From contig CAVSPW010000002.1 of the NCBI GenBank assembly GCA_963729935.1, forward strand, positions 186,001-250,000: a stretch of DNA of 64,000 bases, given 5' to 3'. How positions within the stretch are numbered: position 1 is the first letter of the stretch; every line of letters begins with the position of its first letter. The DNA comes from CAIKMD01 sp963729935. GTDB lineage: Bacteria > Pseudomonadota > Alphaproteobacteria > ATCC43930 > CGMCC-115725. The notes below the pieces were generated by a model that saw nothing but the letters and a program-made list of their open reading frames with translations, was not told where the DNA came from and searched no databases. A program made the position numbers and the translations under genes. Below are positions 17,266-26,359 of the stretch, piece after piece.

Positions 17266-17598
17266 ATCATCCCCCTGATTGCGTTTAATTATGCAGAATT
17301 CTCGTATGACTCCGACCCGCGCTGCATGGTCTCGCTTTTCCGGCCCTTACGCAAGCATGAAGCACAATGCGGCCAGAAGCTGGATGTCTCAATATGGCAC
17401 AAACGCAACGACCGCATATGCTGAGCGACAGCCCGGCTCTACGCACTAAAGCACGCCTCGCCCGCTGACCCGTTTGGATCGGCTTTGAGCCAAAGCGACC
17501 ACTCGTCAATTGCAGCCACTGCCGCCCTCTGTCGGAGCTGAGCGCTAGCCAGGTAAGCGGGAAGAATCGCACCGAGCCTAAACGATCTTAAAGTCGGC
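17266..17598. repeat. Intergenic region made of degenerate repeats
   Basis: Contains TATGGCACAAACGC (17393-17406), also found exactly at 22015-22028, and CGGCTTTGAGCCAAAGCGACC (17480-17500), a diverged TGACCC-type unit. No credible coding frame. Confidence 0.5.
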
Positions 17599-18009
17599 CT
17601 ATGGCGCGCGAAGTTGTCTGCGCAAGCCGAGCGAGTCCTCCTCGCCGCGCTCATCGACGACACGGCCGTTCTCGATCCGATAGAACGTAATACCGCTCCA
17701 GGCGACCTGCTTTCCTGTCGGCGCCACTCCCATCATCTCGCCTTTGTGTGTTCCTCGCATCGTCCACGCGCAAGCAACGCGGTTGCCTTCCGCAAGCGGC
17801 GGGCCAATCTCCATGTCCGCGTCGGGGAAGGCCACATGAACCATCTTAAGAACCTCCTTAAATTGCGCGATACCTTCGACAGGCGCCGGCATTGAAGGGT
17901 AATAGACGCGGATGGTTGGACTTGCGAGCTCGTCGACAATTCTAATATCCCCTTTGCCCCAGACTGAAGCAAATTTCAGTGCGATAGCTTTGTTCTCTTC
18001 GATACCCAA
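17599..18009 (-). CDS. SnoaL-like / NTF2-fold protein
   Basis: 136 residues with the short alpha+beta cone fold of SnoaL-type proteins (helix EENKAIALKFASVWGKGD, then VDELASPTIRVYYP, EGIAQFKEVLKMVHVAFPD and GVAPTGKQVAWSGITFYRIENGRVV). Members range from polyketide cyclases to dehydratases and small binding proteins. TTG start with GGGAGGG at good spacing. It stands alone between repeat-filled gaps, with no biosynthetic partner close by except the ferritin-like gene 285 bp away. Confidence 0.7.
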   Translation of the reverse strand: MGIEENKAIALKFASVWGKGDIRIVDELASPTIRVYYPSMPAPVEGIAQFKEVLKMVHVAFPDADMEIGPPLAEGNRVACAWTMRGTHKGEMMGVAPTGKQVAWSGITFYRIENGRVVDERGEEDSLGLRRQLRAP

Positions 18010-18293
18010 TTTATTCCCTCCCTAATAAGTTTGACCTTCTGAACCGAGACTCAGCGGATAGCCCGACGCGGACAATGCCTCCGGCTGTTTTGGAATATCC
18101 GGCAAAGTTTAACCCGAGCCAGCCGACGGTCATAGGAACGACTGATTGTGCCACGTCGGTGTTTTGCACTTCCGCGACGAGCGGGCTTATCCGGGCGCGA
18201 GTCCGATTTTGCGGCTGGAGAGGACTGGTCTCGCGAACACTGATCCGGACTGCTTCCAGCCCCCGAGCGGACCTAGACCTCACTCTGAATATT

Positions 18294-19640
18294 CTAGCCG
18301 GACTTGTTGCGCCCCGTCGCCGTTGGCGGAGGCGAGAATCCCGTCGCGGCCCTAACCTGCGCGACGCTGTCGACCGAAACGGAGAGGTGTTCCTCGAATT
18401 GTTCATGGAGTTTGACGAAACGCTCGGCCAGCGCCGCGAGACCCTTCCGCACGCCGGGAAGGAGCACCGTCGCCTCGAGCTTGGCCACCGCGCCGGCGAG
18501 GACGTTTGCACGTTCGCCGAGGATCTGCGCGGCGCAGCGCTGAACTAGCTGACCCGAGGAAAGCGAGAACGCAAAGCTCAGGCCGGCGGTGGCGCCCGGA
18601 TGCTCGGGCCCGACGGGGAGCCGTGTGACGGCTTCGCCGACGGCGCTCACCATGTACATGAGTTCTACGGCCGCCCCCGCCATCTCGATCCGAAGATCGC
18701 GCGGCAATGGCGACGGCGAGAAGATCTGCGCGAAGGTGCGCATCATCAGGGAATAAAGCGCATTCCCCAGATCGACGATCTTGGCCGTTTGTGGATCGGT
18801 GATGGGCGTCACGTCGTCCCGGCCGCGGAAATTGACCAGACTGGGATTTTCGATCACGGGCCGTGCGGGCTTGAAGTCTGGCCGCGCCTGCTTCAATCGC
18901 GCGAGTTCGTCCTTGATGGCGGCGAAACGCCGGTAATGCGAATCTTCCCTACGGGCGGGAGCGCCTTCGCCCTGCAGCACGATTTCCTCGACCGCTCGGC
19001 GTGCCGAGGCGAGATCGTCGATCTTGAAAAGACCGGGCAATCCGAATTCGTCGGCACCGACCTGAGCCTCGCCATGGCCGACGAAGACGTTGTCCGCGCC
19101 GACTTCGGCGACGAGCTTAGCGAGGCCCTGGACCACGCCATGATAGAGTTGGCCTTGGCTGGCGTAATCGCGTGGCGTGGGCGAGAGCAGGTCGGGACGC
19201 GCGGCGCGCGGGTGATGCGCCGGGTGGTCGAAGCCCGCGCCGTCGACCATCTCGATCTCTTCGGGCCGTTCGATATACATGAAGTGGGTAAGACTTGGCT
19301 CGCCGAGAGGCGACAGCCGCATCACGATATCGGTCGGGAACCAACCCGGACGCACCGGGAATTCGGGCCGCCACAGATGAGGCGCGGCACCCACGGCCGC
19401 GAGCATATTGTTGACGAGAGCGAGATGCAGCATCTCTTCGAGCGCCACTTGCCGCAGCGAACGCCGCCAGCCTTCGATCGCGGTTAGCTCTTCGGCGGTC
19501 ACGCCTTCGCTCGTATCGCGCTTCAAACTCCACATCGCGTAGAGATAGGTACACATGACGGAGTGTTCGAACTCCGACGCCTCGGCGAGCAGGTAGAACA
19601 GCTCTTCGCGATCTTGAATGACGATATCTTCATGTGCCAT
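18294..19640 (-). CDS. Ferritin-like domain protein (VioB/RebD N-domain type)
   Basis: 448 residues. Residues 5-230 resemble the ferritin-like domain (PF12902-type) first described in VioB, the iminophenylpyruvate dimer synthase: DREELFYLLAEASEFEHSVMCTYLYAMWSLK and GWRRSLRQVALEEMLHLALVNNMLAA supply the paired E..E-x6-H helices of a di-iron or heme site. The C-terminal part is helical. ATG 19640 follows GAGGAAA. Bacterial stand-alone versions are usually of unknown function; the match to violacein biosynthesis does not imply pigment production here, as no VioA/C/D/E genes are present. Divergent from a cytochrome c gene across a 480-bp gap. Confidence 0.7.
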   Translation of the reverse strand: MAHEDIVIQDREELFYLLAEASEFEHSVMCTYLYAMWSLKRDTSEGVTAEELTAIEGWRRSLRQVALEEMLHLALVNNMLAAVGAAPHLWRPEFPVRPGWFPTDIVMRLSPLGEPSLTHFMYIERPEEIEMVDGAGFDHPAHHPRAARPDLLSPTPRDYASQGQLYHGVVQGLAKLVAEVGADNVFVGHGEAQVGADEFGLPGLFKIDDLASARRAVEEIVLQGEGAPARREDSHYRRFAAIKDELARLKQARPDFKPARPVIENPSLVNFRGRDDVTPITDPQTAKIVDLGNALYSLMMRTFAQIFSPSPLPRDLRIEMAGAAVELMYMVSAVGEAVTRLPVGPEHPGATAGLSFAFSLSSGQLVQRCAAQILGERANVLAGAVAKLEATVLLPGVRKGLAALAERFVKLHEQFEEHLSVSVDSVAQVRAATGFSPPPTATGRNKSG

Positions 19641-20122
19641 CGGAATTTCCTCGATGTGACGTCGGACGCGTTCCACGCCCCCTCGGGCGCATCTCGACTT
19701 TCGCGTTATGCACGATTCCGAAGCGAAATGCCACGGCCGGAATGCCACATCGACAGCCCCAAGGGAGCGGGTCAGCCCATTCACGGAGCAATGCCCCGCA
19801 TCCCCCTCGGGAATGCGAAATTTCCCCGGGACTTCGATGTCCACGGCGGGCCAGCGGCGTATCATGCTGTGGCGCCGGGAAGCCCGACAGCGCCTCGGTA
19901 AAGGAATTAGTGATCGCATTGAACGACACTGACGCCGGATATCGGCGAGCAATTTTTTCGCGACGTAGGAGCCTTGGCCGGCGCTGGCGGACCACCCGAT
20001 CAGGCGAAACTCATGGAAGTCATGACTCGATACGGGCTAGTATCCGCCCCGCCGGCTTCTGTCTCCGGGTCAGCGACGAAATCAGGCTGATGGAAGCTGA
20101 AGGACAATATAGGGGGATCGGT
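19641..20122. other. Divergent intergenic region
   Basis: 480 bp between the ferritin-like gene and the monoheme cytochrome gene. No gene, clear palindrome or FNR-type box seen. It must carry both promoters. Confidence 0.4.
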
Positions 20123-20671
20123 ATGAAACGTGTTGCTTCTGTGATCGCCGTCATGCTTGGCGTCGCGCTCGTCGCGCCGGTCCACGGCGCCAAGGCCGCG
20201 TCGCAAGTGGAGCGCGGGAAATATCTCGTGACGATCGGCGGCTGCAACGATTGCCATACGCCCGGCTCGATGTTGGGCCACCCGAACTTCAAGGAATCCC
20301 TCGGCGGCGGGGATGTCGCCTTTTTCGTGCCGGGCCTTGGCGTGTTCTTTCCGCCCAACCTGACGCGGGACAAGGAGACCGGGCTCGGCTCCTGGACCGA
20401 CAAGCAGATCATTACGGCGTTCACCACCGGCGTGCGGCCCGACGGGCGCGAGCTCGCGCCAATCATGCCATGGCGCGGCCTATCGCACCTGACGCGTCAC
20501 GATGCCGAGGCGATCGTCGCCTATCTACGCAGCCTGCCGCCGGTGAAGAACAAGGTGGCGGGGCCTTTCGGGCCTGACGAGCAGGTCACGGGCTTCGTGA
20601 TGACCGCGCTCCCGGCGGAAGTCTTCAATCACATGCCAAAGCCAGGCGCCCACCCGCCCGAACATCGCTGA
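20123..20671 (+). CDS. Periplasmic monoheme cytochrome c
   Basis: 182 residues. Signal peptide residues 1-26 (ends GAKAA). One heme site CNDCH at about residue 44, then FFPPNLTRDKETGLGSWTD and a likely axial Met in LAPIMPWRG. It is a single-domain relative of the diheme cytochromes at 12826 and 49583, ending with an extra 30-residue tail. AGGGGG lies 6 bases before the ATG. The partner is not obvious from neighbours. Confidence 0.8.
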   Translation: MKRVASVIAVMLGVALVAPVHGAKAASQVERGKYLVTIGGCNDCHTPGSMLGHPNFKESLGGGDVAFFVPGLGVFFPPNLTRDKETGLGSWTDKQIITAFTTGVRPDGRELAPIMPWRGLSHLTRHDAEAIVAYLRSLPPVKNKVAGPFGPDEQVTGFVMTALPAEVFNHMPKPGAHPPEHR

Positions 20672-20981
20672 TCGGCTGATTTCGCCGCTCTCATCGACCG
20701 CGGGCTGCTTTGATGGCGGCCCGCGGCCGCCCTACTCCTGCCGAAACCGCATAAGCAGCGATACTTGTCGCCGTAGGATTGCCTTGGCTGCGTTGGCTGC
20801 CAATTCGTCGTCCACCGCTTCGCAGATCTCATGCGCGTGCCGCGTAATCGCGCCAAATTGATCCCGTCTTTCCGCAAGTTCCGCTTCTGACCCACAGCGG
20901 CCCTCGCGAACGCCTATGCAGCAATACCAAGCAGGGCTATTTTACTGTCGCGCGACCAGCAGAATTTCTTGGGGTCAAGTG
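20672..20981. repeat. Intergenic region with TGACCC-type repeat
   Basis: Holds CCGCTTCTGACCCACAGCGG at 20881-20900, one of the best copies of the dispersed repeat. Otherwise no coding potential seen. Confidence 0.5.
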
Positions 20982-21974
20982 ATGGACAGTTCATCGCCGG
21001 TCATCGATTTTCATGTGCATTTTCTGGTTAAGGACGTGCTGGAGCAATGCCTGCCTCATGCAGTTGCCACGGACCGCCGCCACCATGAGCTACCTCCACA
21101 CCTGCTTGCACTTTTCGAAAAGATGATGACGCCAGACAGCATCATCGAAGATATGGATCGGCTTAAGATCGATATGAGCGTGATCTCTTCGGCTGCCGTC
21201 ATCGAACCAACCTACTGGGCCGAACCTGACCTCGCACTCAAACTATCCCAGCGACTGAACGATATCGCCGCCGCATGGGCTGCCCGGTCACCCAAGCGCC
21301 TTATCGGAAGTTTCGTCTTGCCGCTGCAGGACATGAATTTGGCGATGAATGAACTACAGCGTGCCGTCAGCGAGCTGGGTCTCCGAGTCGCCAACATTCC
21401 GGCGGAGGTACGCGGTATCTACATGGGCGATTCCCGCTACCGCCCCTTCTGGGAGGCGGCGCAGGATCTCGGTGTGGTCGTTTTCATGCACCCGGATGGT
21501 GCCAAGGACCCATGTTTTTTCCAGTGGGGCATGTGGAATTCCCTCGGCCAATCGTTGGAAGAAGCGAAGTTTTTGGCGTCGATCCTCTACGAGGGAATCC
21601 TCGAAAGCTATCCCAGGCTCAAGCTCGTGATGGCGCACGGAGGCGGATATTTCCGGCACAATATGGGACGTCTCGATCGCAACGTAAAAAACGCGCCGCA
21701 CAGCATGAAAAACATCACTCGCAAGCCGAGCGACTATCTCAGGAACATCTATTACGATACTTGCCTGTACGATCCGACGGTACTGACTGCGCTCGTCAAG
21801 ATCGTGGGGCCCGACCGCCTTTTGCTCGGCACGGACTGGCTCATCGGAGAAGTGGATCCTCTCGGTTTTGTAGATCGATGTGATACCGTCGACGAAACGG
21901 ATCGGCGGATGATCAAAGGAGGACGGACGGCCGCATTAATCGGCCTCCATCAATCCAGTGCTGCCGTTGCCTAA
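20982..21974 (+). CDS. Amidohydrolase-2 (ACMSD / gamma-resorcylate decarboxylase family)
   Basis: 330 residues. The metal motif DFHVHF is near residue 10, MHPDG supplies a further His (about residue 170), AHGGGYF another, and GTDWLIGEVDP the catalytic Asp. This is the pattern of the decarboxylase branch: 2-amino-3-carboxymuconate semialdehyde decarboxylase, gamma-resorcylate (2,6-dihydroxybenzoate) decarboxylase, 5-carboxyvanillate decarboxylase. GGGG lies 8 bases before ATG 20982. A resorcylate-type decarboxylase would yield resorcinol, which would suit the hydroxylase at 3304-6786; this link is inferred from proximity only. Confidence 0.75.
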   Translation: MDSSSPVIDFHVHFLVKDVLEQCLPHAVATDRRHHELPPHLLALFEKMMTPDSIIEDMDRLKIDMSVISSAAVIEPTYWAEPDLALKLSQRLNDIAAAWAARSPKRLIGSFVLPLQDMNLAMNELQRAVSELGLRVANIPAEVRGIYMGDSRYRPFWEAAQDLGVVVFMHPDGAKDPCFFQWGMWNSLGQSLEEAKFLASILYEGILESYPRLKLVMAHGGGYFRHNMGRLDRNVKNAPHSMKNITRKPSDYLRNIYYDTCLYDPTVLTALVKIVGPDRLLLGTDWLIGEVDPLGFVDRCDTVDETDRRMIKGGRTAALIGLHQSSAAVA

Positions 21975-22131
21975 AAGTCAGTGCCGTAAGAGGACGTGCG
22001 CTGTCACTTCCGCGTATGGCACAAACGCGACCAAGGGCTGCGCCACGCTCGCGACTGGTTCTGCATTCACAGCGGACCTTGCGCGGACATCACGAGATCG
22101 AAGCGATTGACCCATCGGCGACATGCGATGC

Positions 22132-22803
22132 CTACGGGATCGTCACAAACGTTTTGTCTTTGACAGCCGCTGCCCAACCGTAGAGTGCTTCGTTTATCTT
22201 CGGCCAAGACGCGAGCTTTTTCATGTTGTCGAGCCAGCGCATGATGTTCGGAAACTCCGAAAAGTCCGCCCTAATGATCTCACCGATGGTCACTACACAG
22301 GCGCCGAAATAGTCGGCAATGGTAATCTGATCGCCACACAAGTAATTCCGGTCATGACCAATCCAATGATCATCGAGTAGCCTCAGCCAGCGTTCAGACC
22401 GCTCCTTACCTTTTTCGAGGGCAGCCGCTTGGCCTTCATCGTCGCGAAGCCTTAAGTGAGGGAAGAGTTGCGGGTAACAAAGCGCGTAGCCAAAATCCCG
22501 ATACAAGTTCGTATTGACGAAATCCATCGCTTCGTTGACCTTTGCGCGCTGCCAAAGGTCTTTCGGATAGGTTGGGGAGCCGATTTTTTCGGCGAGGTAT
22601 TTCAGAATTGCCGAACTTTCGGTTAGTCGAAGGTCTCCGTCCTCCAACATCGGTACGAGACAGGCCGGATTGATGATGGAATAAGGTGGCTTGTACCGAG
22701 CCGCGCGGTCCACCACCACCTCCTCCATCGGAATTTTGTGCTCAGCGACAAACAGGCGCACGGGTCTGCTTACCGTTGATTCAGGCGTCATGTAGAGCTT
22801 CAT
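22132..22803 (-). CDS. Glutathione S-transferase
   Basis: 223 residues from the ATG at 22803 (a GTG at 22815 is the alternative). N-terminal thioredoxin-fold domain with MKLYMTPESTVSRPVRLF, the cis-Pro segment ACLVPMLEDGDLRLTESSAILKYL (the ES that binds the glutathione carboxylate) and an all-helical C-terminal domain with LCGDQITIADYFGACV. Closest in style to theta/zeta-type bacterial GSTs. It probably detoxifies electrophiles or isomerises a ring-cleavage product. Single gene between repeat-bearing gaps. Confidence 0.8.
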   Translation of the reverse strand: MKLYMTPESTVSRPVRLFVAEHKIPMEEVVVDRAARYKPPYSIINPACLVPMLEDGDLRLTESSAILKYLAEKIGSPTYPKDLWQRAKVNEAMDFVNTNLYRDFGYALCYPQLFPHLRLRDDEGQAAALEKGKERSERWLRLLDDHWIGHDRNYLCGDQITIADYFGACVVTIGEIIRADFSEFPNIMRWLDNMKKLASWPKINEALYGWAAAVKDKTFVTIP

Positions 22804-22993
22804 CGTCTCATCCACGAATGTGAACTACGTCCTGAGGGTCTTCACCAGGCGGATATAAGATGACCGAAAGCGCGTGCGGGCGCCGCTCCTGCTCCCTTTT
22901 CAGCTTTCCGGCGTGTCGAAGCGGTAGGCCCTGAACAACGCTACGCCAATCGCATGAGCCCTAGGAGGGGATACGATGCCTTCTATTGCTATT

Positions 22994-23098
22994 GGCGCAA
23001 CCCCGACTTTGAAGACCGTAATCTTGCCCGTCCGTTTGTCGACAACTTGCCGACGCGGCGTCGTCTCAGACGTAGGGCCGCCCCTGACCCTAAACGGA
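22994..23098 (+). repeat. Dispersed ~105-bp repeat, copy 2
   Basis: Matches 227-330 on the opposite strand. The whole gap 22804-23180 shows no gene; a 49-codon frame beginning ATGCCTTCTATTGC after AGGAGGGG runs through the repeat, but its sequence is repeat-derived. Confidence 0.6.
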
Positions 23099-23180
23099 CC
23101 ACTGGAGCTACTTTGTCCTGCCTGACCAGGTTCGCCCGGTGGAATCAGCGGCCGTGATCTTCTCAGCCGATTTCTAAGGA

Positions 23181-24395
23181 CTAATTCCAAAGCCGTCGCG
23201 ATGCGAGGTCGGCCCCTTCGCGCAACGCTTGAAGCTTGGCCCATGCCAGTTGTGGATGGATGCGGCCGCCAAGCCCGCAGTCCGTTCCGGCGATCACATT
23301 CTCGCGGCCGACTACTTCCGCATACTTAAGGAGGCGGTCGGCAACGAGTTCAGGATGCTCGAGCACGTTTGTCGCATGGCTTACTACACCCGGAATCAAG
23401 ATCTTTCCCTCTGGTAACTTCGCAACGTCTCGCCACACCTTCCATTCATGCTCGTGCCGCACATTGCCGGCCTCAACCACGTAGGCTTGCGCCTTTACCT
23501 TCAGCAAGAGATCAACGACGTCTTTGAGCGGTACATCACCTTTGTGCGGTCCGTGCCAGCTGCCCCAGCAGATATGGAAGCGCACGCGGTCCTCGGGGAT
23601 GCCCGCGAGCGCGTGGTTTACCGCGTCGACCTGGTGGGCGGCCCATTTGCGATAGCCAGCTAGGTCATCCTTCATCGAGAACCACCAGTCGTAGATATCG
23701 ACCAGGGCCGGATCATCGATCTGCAGGACGAATCCGGCGTCGACAATGGCTCGGTATTCCTCACCAATCGCCTCGGCCAACGCCCAGGTGTATTCCTCGC
23801 GCGACTTGTAATAGGCGTTCGGCAGGATCTGCAGCGTGCCGGGCGAGACCGCGGTCATGAACGCTTCTTCGACCTTCGCATCGCTGATCGCGGCTTTGAG
23901 GTTCGCGATATCGCGCTGGATCGCGGCGTAGCCGGAATATTTGACGGGGCCGGCGCAAGTGAGGCCATAGAGCCGCGCGGTGCTGGTGCCCGTCGGCGCA
24001 ACGGAGCCCCCGCTCGCGGCACTCTGCTGCCCGGCGCTCGCCTCCTCGGTATAGAACTCCGCGAACTCCGCGCGCTCCTTGCTGCCATAGGTCCAGGCGG
24101 CGCGACCTTGCCGTGCCTGCTCGTAACGCAGCTCGAAGCCGCCTAGCCGGTCATAGACGTAAGACCACCAGGCGCCGTAATCGACAGCGGCACGCATCGC
24201 CTTGCCATACTCGCCGTCGTTTACGACATCGATGCCTAGCTCGCATTGGCGTGCCACAATTTCGGCGACCGCCGATTTCAGCCGCGGCAGGAGCATCGCA
24301 TCCGCGGCGTTCTCTCTGTAAAGCGCCATGAGATCATCAGGCCGCGGCAGGCTGCCGACGTGTGTCGTGAGTAGGCGGTCGGCGCTATTCCTCAT
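23181..24395 (-). CDS. MetE C-terminal-like methyltransferase
   Basis: 404 residues, the length of the stand-alone catalytic half of cobalamin-independent methionine synthase. THVGSLPRP at the start, FHICWGSWHGPH (zinc His and Cys region, about residue 277), YVVEAGNVRHEHE and GTDCGLGGR (the late zinc Cys) are all present. Proteins of this size are often not true methionine synthases but act on other thiols or methyl donors (for example epoxyalkane:CoM transferase relatives). GGGAGGATC precedes the ATG. It adjoins the IS3 element, with only 55 bp between. Confidence 0.8.
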   Translation of the reverse strand: MRNSADRLLTTHVGSLPRPDDLMALYRENAADAMLLPRLKSAVAEIVARQCELGIDVVNDGEYGKAMRAAVDYGAWWSYVYDRLGGFELRYEQARQGRAAWTYGSKERAEFAEFYTEEASAGQQSAASGGSVAPTGTSTARLYGLTCAGPVKYSGYAAIQRDIANLKAAISDAKVEEAFMTAVSPGTLQILPNAYYKSREEYTWALAEAIGEEYRAIVDAGFVLQIDDPALVDIYDWWFSMKDDLAGYRKWAAHQVDAVNHALAGIPEDRVRFHICWGSWHGPHKGDVPLKDVVDLLLKVKAQAYVVEAGNVRHEHEWKVWRDVAKLPEGKILIPGVVSHATNVLEHPELVADRLLKYAEVVGRENVIAGTDCGLGGRIHPQLAWAKLQALREGADLASRRLWN

Positions 24396-24511
24396 GAGAT
24401 CCTCCCTTTCGAAACACTTCTCAGGTTGCCTAAAACCGGTGTCGGATTATAGAGGTGGTCCCGGTTGTTCGGACAGTTTGGCGGCTTTGCTAAGCTAGTC
24501 CCGGGTTCCTC

Positions 24512-25408
24512 TCATGCCGCCAATCGTGCTGCCGACTGCGCCATGTCCTGGGCGAGCCCAGGACATGGCGGCGCGTCGATCCGATGATACGCCTCATTGG
24601 GTGTTCGTCCACCCAGGCTCGAATGCGGCCGGTCGGTATTGTAGTAGCCGATCCACTTGCCCAGTCCGGCGCGAAGTTCGGAGCCGGTCTCGAAGGCATG
24701 GAGATAGACGCACTCGTACTTCATCGATCGCCATAGCCGTTCGATGAACACGTTGTCCATCCAGCGACCGCGTCCATCCACGGAGATGCGCACGCCGGCG
24801 TCTCGAAGCACGTCGCCGAAGCGGGGCGAAGTGAACTGGCTGCCCTGGTCGGTGTTGAAGATCTCCGGCCGACCGTAATCCGCCAGCGCCTGCTCCAACG
24901 CCTGGATGCAGAACTCGGCATCCATCGTGTTCGAGAGATTCCAGCTCAGCACCTTGCGCGTCGCCCAATCCATGATCGCGACCAGATACAGGAAGCCGCG
25001 CCGCATTGGAACGTAGGTGATGTCCGCGCACCAGACCTGGTTCGGTCGGTCGATCGTCAGGCCCCGCAGCAGGTACTTGTAAGTTCGGTGAGCCGGATGC
25101 GGCTCGCTGGTCTTGGGCTTCTGATAAATGGGCGACAGCCCCATTCGGGCCATCAGCCGACGCACCCGCTTGCGCCCAACCGCGTAGCCCTGCCGGCGCA
25201 GATGACGCGCCATCTGACGCGCACCGTAAAACGGCGTCTCCAGGAACTGCTCGTCGATCAGCCGCATCAAGGCCAGATTGAGCGGCGTCTCTCCCGTCGG
25301 CGCGTAGTAAAACGCCGACCGGCTGATCGATACCAGATCGCACTGCCGCACGATCGACAGCCGTGCATGCCCCGGCTCGATCATCGCTCGCCTTCGATCC
25401 ACGCTCAT
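24512..25408 (-). CDS. IS3-family transposase OrfB (DDE integrase core)
   Basis: 298 residues. The DDE residues are visible in WCADITYVPMRRG (Asp), FNTDQGSQFTS (Asp) and FIERLWRSMKYE (Glu), preceded by the HTH_21-type region RLMARMGLSPIYQK. The start overlaps the orfA stop by 4 bp (ATGA), and a T-rich stretch just before it could allow the frameshift typical of IS3 elements. It looks intact. Confidence 0.9.
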   Translation of the reverse strand: MSVDRRRAMIEPGHARLSIVRQCDLVSISRSAFYYAPTGETPLNLALMRLIDEQFLETPFYGARQMARHLRRQGYAVGRKRVRRLMARMGLSPIYQKPKTSEPHPAHRTYKYLLRGLTIDRPNQVWCADITYVPMRRGFLYLVAIMDWATRKVLSWNLSNTMDAEFCIQALEQALADYGRPEIFNTDQGSQFTSPRFGDVLRDAGVRISVDGRGRWMDNVFIERLWRSMKYECVYLHAFETGSELRAGLGKWIGYYNTDRPHSSLGGRTPNEAYHRIDAPPCPGLAQDMAQSAARLAA

Positions 25409-25692
25409 CGACCGAAGGCTTTCGATAAAAAATCCCGCTCCACCACTAACTGCCCGATCTTCGCATGCAGCTTGGCGATCTCGCCCTCGCTCATGCCGGC
25501 GGTCGTCTCGGCCTTACCAGAGAACGTCCCCGACAGCCCCTCGATCGCCTGCCGCTTCCAGGCCGCGATCATCGTCTGGTGCACGCCGTGCCGCGTTCCC
25601 AACTCCGCCAACGTCAGCTCACCCCGGATCGCCTCCAGTGCAACCTTCGCCTTGAACTCAGCCGAATACCGCTTCCGTGTCCCTCTGCTCAT
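25405..25692 (-). CDS. IS3-family transposase OrfA (HTH + leucine zipper)
   Basis: 95 residues. Helix-turn-helix KRYSAEFKAKVALEAIRGELTLAELGTRHGVHQTMIAAWKR followed by a coiled coil (EGEIAKLHAKIGQLVVERDFLSKAF). It binds the element ends and dimerises with OrfB. Confidence 0.9.
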   Translation of the reverse strand: MSRGTRKRYSAEFKAKVALEAIRGELTLAELGTRHGVHQTMIAAWKRQAIEGLSGTFSGKAETTAGMSEGEIAKLHAKIGQLVVERDFLSKAFGR

Positions 25693-25758
25693 CGCGTCCC
25701 ATCCTTCTCATGGTTGGGACCAGCTTAAACCCCTGTCCGCGTTTCGGACACCACCTCT

Positions 25759-26328
25759 GATGGCCAGCGCAATGATGCTGATCCCGGCCAAGAGCGGCCA
25801 ACGGACCAAGGCGATCACGGCGCCCCAAGCTTCGGGCACGGGCAAAAGGGCGAGGACGGCGGGCAGCACCGCGATGAGCGCAAGCGCCACGATGCCAAGA
25901 AGCAAGAGCCCGCCGGTGAGTGCCACCGCCCGCAAGTTGAACCGGACAAAGCCGCGCTTTTCCTCCTCGCCGTAGCAGGTGCGGATGGCGGTCATAAGGA
26001 TTGCCGTTGCAGACCATGCGCTCCAAATCGCGAACAGCAGACTGACGACAAGGCCGATCCCGAATCTGCTTGGTGAGCCCTGGATAAAGATCTGGAGCCA
26101 TGTGGCGACGAGCTTGACGGCCTCGGACGGTAAGATTCCCTCCATAGCCGCAACCTGCCGCGCAACCATATTTGGATCGGCAACGAGGCCATAAAGAGAC
26201 ACCAAAGCCGTCAGCATGGGAAAGATGCTGAGCAGCGCGTAAAAGGCGGCCCCGGCAGCGAGCCCGGAAAGGTTGTCCTTGCTCATGCGCTGCCAAGTAT
26301 TCGTTAGAATCGTCCAGCCGGTCGGCAT
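25759..26328 (-). pseudogene. BrkB/YihY-family membrane protein truncated by IS3
   Basis: From ATG 26328 the product shows the family N-terminus (LSGLAAGAAFYALLSIFPMLTALVSLYG) and four hydrophobic segments. After about 190 residues, at SIIALAI, the frame enters the IS3 right end and ends 17 codons later. Normal members are about 280 residues or more. The missing distal part is not found on the far side of the IS, so insertion was accompanied or followed by deletion. It lies 32 bp downstream of the AI-2E-family gene, probably in one operon. Confidence 0.75.
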
Positions 26329-26359
26329 CGGGCTCTCTGAGGGCGACAGGTCCAGCCCT

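Larger units (their letters stand above)
24451..25758 (-). mobile_element. IS3-family insertion sequence
   Basis: 1308 bp bounded by imperfect 26-bp inverted repeats beginning AGAGGTGGT and ending CGGACAG inward. It contains two overlapping minus-strand frames, orfA and orfB. A perfect 13-bp-arm palindrome (CCATGTCCTGGGC) at 24541-24568 lies inside the end of orfB and may act as a terminator. No clear target duplication flanks it (TTAT on the left, GATG on the right), which suggests that a rearrangement followed insertion. The right end lies inside brkB. Confidence 0.85.

Noticed and set aside
18294..19640. Violacein or rebeccamycin pathway
   Set aside because: Only the ferritin-like domain is shared with VioB/RebD; no other pathway gene is near.
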